64,000 nucleotides of DNA from Heligmosomoides polygyrus polygyrus (Eukaryota; Nematoda; Chromadorea; Rhabditida; Heligmosomidae), in contig OX377202.1 in the NCBI GenBank assembly GCA_947396885.1, positions 58,678,034-58,742,033 on the forward strand, in the 5' to 3' direction. A model generated the notes under the pieces. That model did not search any database. It saw nothing but the letters and a program-made list of their open reading frames with translations, and was not told the origin of the DNA. A program made the translations under genes and the position numbers. Shown one piece after another: positions 54,626 through 64,000 of this stretch (the stretch's first letter is position 1; each line of letters begins with the position of its first letter).

Positions 54626-55500
54626 ATCTGGCCACACAAGATGACAACATGTCAATCCCGATAGTGGAGTTTTACACTTCGTACTACTCGGCACCCACCA
54701 CATTAATTTGCAGCCTAGCCAACTTACAATGTGCCGCAGCATTCCTGGTAGTAGCCACTCTGGGAAATATGAAAAACATTACAACAGAGACACCACTATG
54801 TACTTCTTGACCTCAGAAGTCTCCTACATAATCCGCGCTGGCGACATGGCACCACCGTTGCCCGCCGTTCATCATGTACGCAGACACCTCGCGGCATATC
54901 CTATTGCCCCAGGAAAATATCCTGATAACGCAGTCCAGGGACCAATATGTTTATTTATTAAATACTAAAGAACATTACAACTGTTTAGTGTTTGCTGTAT
55001 GAAACCTTTGGAGGTAAAGAGGTATATGAAAAAAAGGTTTTCAAAATACTTTCAAAATTTTTAAGATTTCAACTCTCTAAAAAAAAGGAAATTAGAAAAC
55101 AAGACATCAGGCTGGCATCTTGCAGCAGAACCACGTGGTGATCACACGTAGGTACTACCATCGATCAGCCAACATATTCCATGATTTGCCCGGATGCGGA
55201 ATAACTCACAAGCGCATTTATCTTACTCCACTTCGCTATGTTGCCTAGAAACGTCTTAAAATCAAAACTCGATTTTTTCTCACACCTACAGTGCATATTT
55301 CGAACAGCGTTCCAGCTATAGAAAATACCTCTTGCATTTTGTTTGAACTAGAAATAGGTTTTGATATCAGACTTTAAATTTTAAAAAATCACACTTGTTC
55401 CACACACTTCACTATTTCAAAATCTTTCTTAAAAACTTACTAATTCTTTTAACAAACGTAAGTTAGAAAAAAGCACGACATAGCATGGAGACATGAAATA

Positions 55501-56134
55501 GTCTCTGTAAGATACGTTCACTTTCTCACTAGTTTAAAAAGAGGTACCGAGCTTTTGTTATGTGTGGTCTTTAGGATTCTTTTGAAACGAATGAATAATC
55601 ATGATCCCTTTTACTAAAGATAAAAATGTTGCAATTTGAACGTTTTTTTATTCGGCATCTACTCGTTAGAAATTCGTTTAAATTTGAGGATTTTTACATG
55701 TGATTTTGAAATTACTTAATTGTAGTCACTTAAACTAATAGCAATTTTCTAAGTTTGAGAAGTTTGTGATAGTTATTTCCATCATTCATGTAGATTTTAA
55801 ACGTTGGTGGGCTATAATCTGCTGTTAGGCTATTTAAGCTCAATGCGATTTCTAAAGTGAACTCTGCTCATATACCAATTCTGTTAAGCATTTATTTTAT
55901 CTAGGTCTTATGCGTGCTATTTGGCCAAGTTTGTCCAGGACGTAAATATATTTTTCTGAAACCGCAGATTTAAATTTCATGCATTTAACTCTTGCTAGTT
56001 TATGGCGTTATTTACTATTTATGACCGCCGACTCTTCTTCAATTTATTCGAGGATTGCACATGATGCAAGCTGAGTCTCAAATATTGTAGTGGGCGTAGT
56101 CGCAAAAATTGTGCATCAGGTAGGAAACGAACTT
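55501..56134. other. Spacer of the giant palindrome
   Basis: 634 AT-rich bases without ORFs of note. Its first part (55542-55650) is the inverted counterpart of 58659-58768, the sequence just outside the right arm. This indicates that an inversion with duplication, not simple hairpin formation, made the structure. Confidence 0.8.
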
Positions 56135-58658
56135 TATTTCATGTCTCCATGCTATGTCGTACTTTTTTCTAACTTACGTTTGTTAAAAGAGTTAATAAGT
56201 TTTTAAGAAAGATTTTGAAATAGTGATGAGTGTGGAACAAATGTGATTTTTTTAATTTAAAGTCTGATATCAAGACCTATTTCTAGTTCAAACAAAATGC
56301 AAGAGGTATTTTCTATAGCTGGAAGGCTGTTCGAAATATGCACTGTAGGTATGAGAAAAAATCGATTTTTGATTTTAAGACATTTCTAAGCACCACGGCG
56401 AAGTGGAGTAAGGCGCCATGGGATAAATGCGCTTGCGAGTTATTCCGCCACCGCGCAAATCATGGAATATGTTGGATGATCGATGGTAGTGCCTACGTGT
56501 GATCACCACGTGGTTCTGCTGCAAGATGCCAGCCTGATGTCTTGTTTTCTAATTTCCTTTTTTTTAGAGAGTTGAAATCTTAAAAATTTTGAAAGTATTT
56601 TGAAAACCTTTTTTTCATATACCTCTTTACCTCCAAAGGTTTCATACAGCAAACACTAAACAGTTGTAATGTACTTTAGTATTTAATAAATAAACATATT
56701 GGTCCCTGGACTGTGTTATCAGGATATTTTCTTGGGGCAATAGGATATGCCGCGAGGTGTCTGCGTACACGATGAACGGCGGGCAACGGTGGTGCCATGT
56801 CGCCAGCGCTATAAGCGGATTATGTAGGAGACTTCTGAGGTCAAGAAGTACACAGTGGTGTCTCTGTTGTAATGTTTTTCATATTTCCCAGAGTGGCTAC
56901 TACCAGGAATGCTGCGGCACATTGTAAGTTGGCTAGGCTGCAAATTAATGTGGTGGGTGCCGAGTAGTACGAAGTGTAAAACTCCACTATCGGGATTGAC
57001 ATGTTGTCATCTTGTGTGGCCAGATTAATCCGCTAGACGGGTTCTGCTAACCAGCTGCGTCGGAACCTTGCGCTATTGAAAGCTGGATAACTTTATGAAC
57101 TCCTCGAAGCTTCGATTGCAGGAAAGACACTGGGTTGGAATTCGATACCTTTTTTCCACCTTGTACACGGCGTATTTTTATTTATTTATTTGTTTAGAGT
57201 CATGACTATATGGCGAACGAGTCCTTAATTCACAGTCGGCGGAAATGTGTGTAATGCAATGCAGCAAATAACGTAGGCGCGATCCATGAAGCTAAAAATG
57301 AGTGAAAGACTAATATTATGGGAAGGACTGAATTGCAGGCGTAGAAGCCTTAGTCTCAGTCCGGTTGGTGAAGGAAAACTCCGGAGATGACGCTGTCATC
57401 CCTCTCAGAAGCGAACCTTCTTTGGATAAGCTGATCCGTTTATCTCCCTAGAGTACCTTCGGGGGGGGGGGGGCGGGGAAGATGTCTTCCGGCTTCTCGG
57501 ATCTCGGATCTCGGCACGGCTAAGCAAAAACCATCAAAAATAATCCCGTGAATTGCATAAAAGTGAAACCCACACCTGCCCGTGCAAGCCATGTGGTCTG
57601 GTCGTCCTCTTGAACAGAGACGCCCAGACCTTTAACGTGAGCTTCATGTCAGGAGTCTGGCTGTCTGGGTGGAAAGCGAGCTTTGTCGCAATTGCCAGGC
57701 CAGCCTCGTCAAGACAATCAGTTCTCACCTAGTTTCCAAATAAAGAAGATTTACCAAAATAAAAATAACAATGAATTATGCGAAGTACCAACCCAGATAT
57801 AAAGGGAGCCGTTGAAATGTGGGATCTCGTCGCCAGGAATATTAAAGAAATGGGAGGGATTACTATGCATACTTTTGCCCTTAGGTATTTCCCTCTGTAC
57901 AGATCTTTAGTACAATAGTACCATTTGTGGGACAAACGTATCTAACCCCTTCCTGTACGGGAATACCCCTAGCCGCCTCTGAAACGGGAGTGCATAGCCC
58001 ACAGTGTACGGTCAAGATATTATTTACGCCAGCGCACACTGATCTTGGAGCAAAGTCTCCACGAGGCCTTCGCGAAAACTATTGCTCACAGCTTAAGAAA
58101 TGGATTTGTATGGTGCTACGCGCGCTTTAGCTTTGAATTTAATATACATAATAAATATATTTTCAAATGCGATCTACACCACGCGGGGCAATAGAAATGG
58201 TCGATCGACAACGGAAGTCGCTCACCTGTAAGGTGTCTGGCAGTTTTCCGGGTCGGCAGTCGTCAGATCCTCCGAAGTATGGTCCGGATGGGAGGGGTAA
58301 TAATTACTAGCTAACAGGTAGTTAGTAAGGAAAATTTTTTTGACTATTTAAAAAAAAATTTATTTTAAATAAAAACTTTAAATTCATTAGGTATCACAAG
58401 AATCACCCAGGACCTCCATATCAAGTTATAGGTTCTAGGGGCCTATCTTGAGAGCAGGGAGTTCCCTTCTTGTGTACTAACATCCAACTGGGTTATATCT
58501 TTATTATAGAACAGAGTGGATACGGTAGCGGAGGGAAGGCGAGTAGTGGACTGACGAGGCCGGGCCGAGCCGCCGAGGGCGAGCAGAGGTCGAGACTAAC
58601 GAAGCCAGGCGTGGCTTCGTCTTCGTAGACGTAGCGCGGATGTAACGCGACAGCTGGG
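56135..58658 (-). repeat. Right arm of the giant palindrome (inverted leader, PBS and LTR)
   Basis: Reverse complement of 52909-55500 with scattered substitutions. The inverted LTR runs from 58419 to 58658 and lacks the first 27 or so bases of a complete LTR. It contains the leader segment CCTGGCGACGAGATCCCACA (57815-57840, inverted), which is missing from the left arm but present in gypsy B. The 64-codon ORF at 57534-57728 lies in this arm only. Confidence 0.92.
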
Positions 58659-59164
58659 ATAAAAAACGTTCAAATTGCAACATTTTTATCTTTAGTAAAA
58701 GTGATCATGAACTCATTCGTTTCAAAAAAATTCTAAAGACCACACATAACAAAAGCTCGGTACCTTTCCATGACATAATTTTTGCGCGCATTCGACTACA
58801 CTTTTAATAACAGGATTTCTTCCAAATTGTCATAAATACTGATCTAACCATTGGATTCTTATAGAAGTTAGTAATAAGACTATAACACACTATAGACACC
58901 GAAAAGTTAAATTTACCTTTCCAGTAACTTTAAATTTCAATATTTTTATTCAAAAAATCTTCTAAAATTTATTTTGTTTAAATTTTTAAAGATAAACCAT
59001 CGAAATCGATTTGTCGTTGCAGAGTTTATAGGTTTGTTATAATTCTATTAGGCTACTTTCGATAGAATCCGAGAAAGTTAATGCTACTCTGAGTGAGCTT
59101 GTTTACCGCAGTTTTTTCAGAGAAAGTTGCGTAAACCATCAAAAACTCGGAAGTAACATTAGCA
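58659..59164 (+). other. AT-rich internal DNA of gypsy A
   Basis: Begins with the 110-bp segment matching the palindrome spacer. No pol motif is readable until the integrase remnant. Confidence 0.5.
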
Positions 59165-59640
59165 AATATAGAAGATTTTATGCCTCTATACTGTTATACA
59201 GGATATAGCCCATTTTCTGTATTACATGGAAGAAGATCACATCGGTGAAAGCGTCCACAATTTGTCGTCCACACTCGATCTGCTGTGTACGCATTCGCCG
59301 ATCAATTCACTGTTGGTCTCAGCCAGAGGCGAAATTACAGCGAAGGCGGAGCTCTACAAATCAAGATACGACCAACTGCATGAGGTATTCCCTACGGAAC
59401 TTTCCACCGGAGATTTAGTACTCCTACGAGACGATACTATGCGTCCAAAACTTACTAGCCAGTGGAAAGGTCCTTTCATGTTCGAAGTAGATGACCGACC
59501 AAATATCACGACGAAGCATCGGACAGATCAGAACCATCCTTACGGCGATCTCGCCGATTGAAAGAAAAATATTCTTTAGCACGACGTTCTATGGACAATG
59601 AAGAATTTTCAACAACTCAATCAAGTTGCATGAATTTTCT
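59165..59640 (+). pseudogene. Ty3/gypsy integrase C-terminal remnant
   Basis: The first recognisable piece is CYTGYSPFSVLHGRRSH (compare NSTTGNSPFFIIHEEARSH in gypsy B). Then ITAKAELYKSRYDQLHEVFP, TELSTGDLVLLRDDTMRP and QWKGPFMFEVDDRPN follow, the GPY/F-type C-terminal module. After that the frame decays into a basic tail (SRRSMDNEEF-like). The HHCC and catalytic DDE regions are missing, so it cannot be functional. Similarity to the B copy is high through the module, confirming the sister relationship. Confidence 0.9.
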
Positions 59641-60505
59641 TAAGTATGTTTGAATTTAACCTCACCGCCGCCTCAGCGCAAAGTCATACGAAATGTTCTT
59701 TAAACGGGCGATTCAAAGATTTCTAGAAAGTGTCATCAAAAAAATAACACACCTCTTTTCTAACTCCGCCCCTGTGTCAACCCCGCACAATGACTTTTGC
59801 TTAAAAAATTCAGGTTCACACTTGAAATTCTCCCGTTCTCTATATGATATATAAAAATGCCAATGACTTCATGTTTTTTTAAGTCTTCATGAAAATTTCA
59901 CAAATGTTCAATTTTGTATTAAGGCAATTTGTACATGTCATTGCCCATATTTTTGTATCATTAAAATTCCATTCTTCAACATTTGGTCTGTCAAGCCATT
60001 CTTTCTCTAGAATATTTGTCATAATGCATAACATGACTAGTAAATTTCTGTTAATCAGCATGTTGACTCTAGTACCGTAAACTTCTCTTCTGCACTGTAA
60101 TGTAAAGTTTTATCCCATAATTTCCCCACCAACGTAACCATTATCCACGAGAGACATAGAACTCGTCTACATTTTTTCACCATTATTCTCACAACTCACG
60201 TACCCGTTTTCCAAGACGAAATACTTGAGCATCGTCTCATTCCACCCTTTATCTCCAAGCTCGAGGACGAGCTTATTCTCAACGAATGTGCAGATCCATC
60301 TGCTTCTCTGGTTCCTCATCTTACCATCGATATCACATCTTGACACATTCTATCCTCGGTATTCATAATACAGTAGAAGCCGATAGCGTAACTACTTTGT
60401 AGTTCATATTTTCCTTTTTCTGTATGTCCGACTGTGCTTTCTCTAGGGCATAAAACGATTGTCAACTCGATGGCGAAGATCCCAAGCTCGAGGACGAGCT
60501 TTACC
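59641..60505 (+). other. Gypsy A 3' untranslated region
   Basis: AT-rich, without motifs. It contains AAGCTCGAGGACGAGCTT twice (near 60257 and 60484), the same palindromic segment as in gypsy B, and provides the empty-site comparison for Helitron 2. Confidence 0.75.
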
Positions 60506-60517
60506 GAGGAATGGAGA
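60506..60517 (+). other. Polypurine tract of gypsy A
   Basis: GAGGAATGGAGA directly before the TGTCGGG start of the 3' LTR; same sequence in gypsy B. Confidence 0.85.
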
Positions 60518-60758
60518 TGTCGGGTCACAGACAGCTGTCGGTACACCCAGCTGTCGCGTTACACCCGCACCTCGTCTACGAAGACGAAGCCACGCCTGGC
60601 TTCGTCAGTCTCGACCTCGGCTCGCCCTCGGCGGGTTGGCCCGGCCTCGTCAGCCCGTTAACCCTGTTCTATAATAAAGATATAACCCAGTTGTATGTTA
60701 GTACACAAGAAGGGAACTCCCAGTTCTCAAGTAAGGAGTAATTAACCGTTAACTTGAT
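60518..60758 (+). repeat. 3' LTR of gypsy A
   Basis: 241 bp, AATAAA near 60675. Near-identical to the 5' LTR except for the 20-base indel and a few substitutions. It is followed by AAACT, the target duplication. Confidence 0.93.
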
Positions 60759-60763
60759 AAACT

Positions 60764-62640
60764 CTAACCTTAGACATTATCACCAAGAACATGTAGGTGC
60801 TTTTAGCTTTCACTAAGATTAACTCTGAGCGAAGGTAAATATTAAATCCGACGTTTTGAACTAAGCTCATAGAATAGCAACGTCAAAATGAATGCGGTTC
60901 TTAAAAAAAATGTGGATTCTAGGACGGCTGTATGAGCAGGATTGCCTGTGTGACACAACCATGAATCACAAGGGCCGTTCCAAAGTGCATTTCCTTAGCA
61001 TTTACCGTGCTCCAGTTTCGTAACAGCTGTTGCAAAATGCTCTTCCTTAGCATTTACCGTGAAAACGGCGTGTCGTGTATAATAACTCCGAGCGCCCACT
61101 GTGTTCAACAGTGTAGCGGTTGAACGCCCGGTGTTATTACTTGTTATTCCATTTTATTTTATGCAGCATAAGTTTACGAACAAAACGCTCAGTCCTCGCA
61201 TTAGTTTATTATATGTTCAGACATAAATATTATGTGCAACGACATCAAAAATAAAGAGGGCAGGTGTCAGCCTGACGGCCGAGCACCACCGAGTCAGACA
61301 CCACTGTCTTCCCGAGAGGGCGATCTCTGTACTCCCTGGGTTGCGGGGGCTCTAAGTGGTGGCTTAACGGGGATCCCGATAGCCAGTGGACAAACTCCCG
61401 CACGGATAGTTTTAATGGGGCCCAATGGCGTCGGGTAAGACAAGGCTAGGCGTTACTGGGTGACCTAATCAATCTCCCGTGGATTGGCTATCCTTCTCTT
61501 CTACCGTAGCCTACGTCCCATCTCCCTACATGATTTCATCCCCTTACAATTTCCTTACATCCACGGCGGCGAAAGAGACCCGGTCGCCGGGTCCTAGTTT
61601 ATACGGGATGGGATGAGCGGTTGATAGGGCTAATCGAATGAGAGAGAGATCAGTGTTGTTCCGATGTGTAGAAGGTCATCGCAGTTGTGGTGAAGGTGAA
61701 AAAGGTGTTGAGTCGTCCTGAGTGGCTGTAAGTATAGGTGAGAGCTGTTACAAGAAACAAAATACAAAAACTAAAAAACTCACAACAGCGATATTATGTG
61801 TGATACGGTGAATAAGAAACGGAATGAAGATCTTGAAGTATGGATAAAAGATATACGGGATAATTAGTTTCGCGTAGACTAGTTTTTGTTTCAAATAATA
61901 TTGTTGTCTCGGGGTCTCGACTGCCATTACCCTTGTTTGTCACAGTTGCGTGTGCATAGTATCACATGTTCCAATAAAGATAAAGATAGAGGAATCTCAC
62001 ACGGTATTAGTACGAGACCGAGTAGTGAGATTTATCATGGCGTCACTGTGCGCGCATTAGAGACGTAAATAATGCACTCAGATCAAAATCAATGTAGCCC
62101 GAGATTAAGGACAATAACTCGTTTAAAAAGTGATAGTTGTCAAAACACGTACATTTGTTAGACACGGTGTCCTTATCATCGCATGTGAAGAAAATTTATG
62201 GAACTAGTTTCAGTTATATTACACAAAAGGTGGAGTTAAGTAGCGGATGGAGGCCAAAACATGGTGCTTCGAAGTAAAAGCACTCGTGGTCCGTATAGCT
62301 GGAAGTGATGAAGGCTACGAGAAGAAATCCAAAACACTACTCGATATGCATATGCAACTTTCCGGATCACAAAACAGCCAACCAGGTGGTGATCTGTTCT
62401 TCCACTGGTGTTGGGATCATGGAACAGGAGCTGGGTTACTTGTTGTTATAGTTGAAACAACTCCTGGTTGATGTAGAGCTGCTTTTCTTTTCTAGTTGTA
62501 TAGAAGTAGTGAGTTTTGGATTTGTTGCAAAGGTAAAGCCTTGTTTTTGTATATGAAACATGGACACGAGTTCTCTTACTAAATGCAAAGAGTGACAGTT
62601 TGTCGCCTTGGTTTTGTGCTGAATAAATACTTAACTGATA
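60764..62640. other. No recognised gene; small repeats
   Basis: TTCCTTAGCATTTACCGTG is repeated at 60991-61009 and 61043-61061, and an imperfect hairpin spans about 61080-61138 (AATAACTCCGAGCG with CGCCCGGTGTTATT). A G/C-rich stretch at 61250-61620 may belong to an element I could not name. The 74-codon ORF at 62247-62471 has no motif. Confidence 0.45.
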
Positions 62641-62923
62641 ACTTATTATGTAATTTGTGAAGCTGTTCCATGAAGGTAGTGTGAACTGGAACGAAGGTGA
62701 CACTATGTCCGTGTTGTACCGTTATAAGAGCGTTTTGCGCTCCTATGTTTATCGATCGCTTCCAACTACAAGTTTAAATGCCGTTAGCCTGTGGCTGATT
62801 ACTTGAGTATTTTAGAGCTGTGCTTAATTGCGTGAAATCGCGTTACGTGAGCAGGGACGGCATGATTTTGTAGCGCAGAAAATTTGCAGAAAGTCGTTAA
62901 AGAAATAGAGAAGAAAGACAAAA
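62641..62923 (-). other. Region downstream of the gypsy gag
   Basis: No zinc knuckle or protease motif is readable on the minus strand after the gag frames end, so the element appears truncated or interrupted here. Confidence 0.4.
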
Positions 62924-63727
62924 TTAGGTTTCGAATTCCGCAAAAGAGTGCGGGTTTATGTATTGCGGCCCATTGCTACGAAATGGGTTTGGGAAGTTCA
63001 TTTGCGGATTTCTCCATGTGCGTCGTGGAGGTTGCTGAGGGTTGTTGTAGCGAGGTTTGCGGACGTTTCTACTATTATCGGGCGCACTAAGGTGATTTAT
63101 TTTGGCTTCCAGCTGTTCGATTTTAGTATTGACGGCAAGCGCATTTAAACTTTCAAGGAGTTCGTGGTCCTCCGCCCGCTCCTGCTTTTGGATTCTGTCT
63201 TCCTTCTCGGCATATGCTAATAACGTCAAAGTTGTCCGATTCTGGAAGTCTTCTTATTGCGCGGCGGATTTCTGGTCGCAGGCCTTTTATAAAAACATCT
63301 ATGGCCAGCCTATCAGGAATCTTTTTGTCCTCCCCTTGGAATGCCATTTTGGTCTTGGCTACGACTTTTCTTGCGAATTCAGCCACTGGCTCTTTTCCTT
63401 GGCGCATGTTGTGAAGTTCATCACGGATATTGCTCATGAAGCTTGGGACTTGAATTTCTGAGCTCACGCTGTGGTTAGCGTCTCCTAGTCCTTTTTCTGG
63501 TCTTTGGAAAGACTTTGGTACTTAAGTTTCGCACCGCTGGTTAGGTAGAGAGGCAACAGCGCTTTGGCGTGTTCGTGAGGTATATGAAGATTAGTGACAA
63601 GGTTTGCATAGTCCTCTAGGAATTCTTCAAAGGTTATGTCGTCGTTGCCTGAGAATTTTCCAACACGGTTATCCAGAAGTCGGCAGGATGTGCACAGCTG
63701 GGCGGGATCTAACACGCTAGCGGTCAT
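62924..63727 (-). pseudogene. Ty3/gypsy-type gag, frameshifted
   Basis: Gag forms the particle that packages element RNA. From the Met at 63727 (MTASVLDPAQLCTSCRLLDN) the frame gives FSGNDDITFEEFLEDYANLV and HAKALLPLYLTSGAKLKYQSL, the capsid-like N-terminal helices. After a stop near 63488 another frame gives FMSNIRDELHNMRQGKEPVAEFARKVV, AFQGEDKKIPDRLAIDVFIKGLRPEIRRAI, a retrotransposon_gag-type core. A further frameshift near 63225 leads to a coiled-coil stretch (EKEDRIQKQERAEDHELLESL) and a basic Pro/Asn-rich tail (PRYNNPQQPPRRTWRNPQ). The frames need two shifts, or one shift and an intron. Its LTR would lie beyond the right edge. Confidence 0.85.
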
Positions 63728-64000
63728 TATCGAAACCTGTGTTTTTATTGGAGCTTCGTAGCTAGTTTTATTACCAGCTGAGCGAAGACCGGTACGCGTG
63801 GGAAGCTTTTTAGAGTTCCTGTGAGAAATGGTTACCCGTTGTAATGGAAAAATTTAGTGTTTTACGCTGTATGTAACTCAGCAGATGGTATACAAAGTTT
63901 GGTGGAAAGAATTTATCCTAGTTTTTAGCTTATAAAAGTTTTTTTTATTTTTTCGAGTTGACGTGTTAGTCAACAATTCCTTTCTTACCAAAAGGGAGAA
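63728..64000 (-). other. Probable leader of the gag element
   Basis: Upstream of gag on the minus strand; no LTR start or primer-binding site can be assigned within the window. Confidence 0.4.

Larger units (their letters stand above)
52909..55500 (+). repeat. Left arm of the giant palindrome
   Basis: 2.6 kb whose reverse complement is 56135-58658. The match runs through the LTR, primer site and leader to ACATGAAATA at 55500. It includes a poly-C run near 53763 that appears as poly-G near 57455. Relative to the right arm this arm has an extra segment of about 410 bp (54214-54625) and lacks about 385 bp present at 57540-57925. Confidence 0.92.
52909..60758 (+). mobile_element. Ty3/gypsy element A with a giant internal palindrome
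   Basis: LTRs at 52909-53169 and 60518-60758 (TGTCGGGTCACAG to AACTTGAT(A)) are flanked by AAACT (52904-52908; 60759-60763). Primer-binding site at 53171, integrase remnant 59165-59640, polypurine tract 60506-60517. Between them, the LTR-PBS-leader segment 52909-55500 recurs inverted at 56135-58658. Most of gag and pol is absent. LTR ends, primer site and polypurine tract match gypsy B, so A and B are sister families. Confidence 0.9.

Noticed and set aside
57534..57728. 64-codon minus-strand ORF in the right palindrome arm
   Set aside because: Lies in the gypsy leader region and has no recognisable domain; could be a small leader ORF but cannot be supported.
62247..62471. 74-codon ORF as a host gene
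   Set aside because: No motif, no partner exons visible; too short to support.

Overview
This window reads as a draft scaffold from a parasitic nematode, most likely a strongylid such as a hookworm. The grounds are RTE-clade non-LTR elements, Hsmar1/cecropia-type and other mariners, Ty3/gypsy and BEL/Pao LTR elements, Helitron-type elements, TA-flanked foldbacks, long poly-C runs and a 200-base N gap. That lineage is inferred from element content; no species marker is present. I found no convincing host protein-coding gene, rRNA gene or intact tRNA gene. Nearly all recognisable sequence is layered transposable-element DNA, and most other long ORFs are shadows or chance reading frames in GC-rich or repetitive DNA.

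Left third (1-21.7 kb): RTE remnants at 248-1155 and 12040-12682; short foldbacks (27-79, 2421-2720, 5564-5711); tRNA-related SINE-like copies; and an Hsmar1-type mariner (15918-19745) split by a full-length RTE copy (16279-19353) with a 16-bp target duplication.

Centre (21.7-34.4 kb): a 4.85-kb LTR-bounded unit (21745-26594, minus strand) carries a decayed UPF1-like superfamily-1 helicase where pol would be expected. A 676-bp inverted copy of that helicase lies against the assembly gap (28875-29074). Next come a BEL/Pao gag remnant, a minisatellite-bearing non-autonomous Helitron (30766-32347) and GC-rich foldbacks.

Right half (34.4-64 kb): two related Ty3/gypsy elements can be delimited by LTRs, primer-binding site, polypurine tract and target duplications. 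Element B spans 34393-51430. It has been opened by a nearly intact RTE (34985-38111), a 3.8-kb foldback flanked by TA (41958-45770), a Helitron (46199-47970) holding a mariner (46707-47965), and, inside its 3' LTR, an unclassified element holding a hAT-type element that holds a second RTE. Element A spans 52909-60758 and contains a giant internal palindrome: its 5' LTR, primer-binding site and leader are repeated in inverted orientation. A third gypsy-type gag lies on the minus strand at the right edge.

The insertions can be ordered by who interrupts whom, so the window is a stratified record of element activity. The youngest-looking insertion is the RTE at 34985-38111, with a perfect 18-bp target duplication and one visible frameshift. 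All family assignments come from motifs read by eye; no database search was run.
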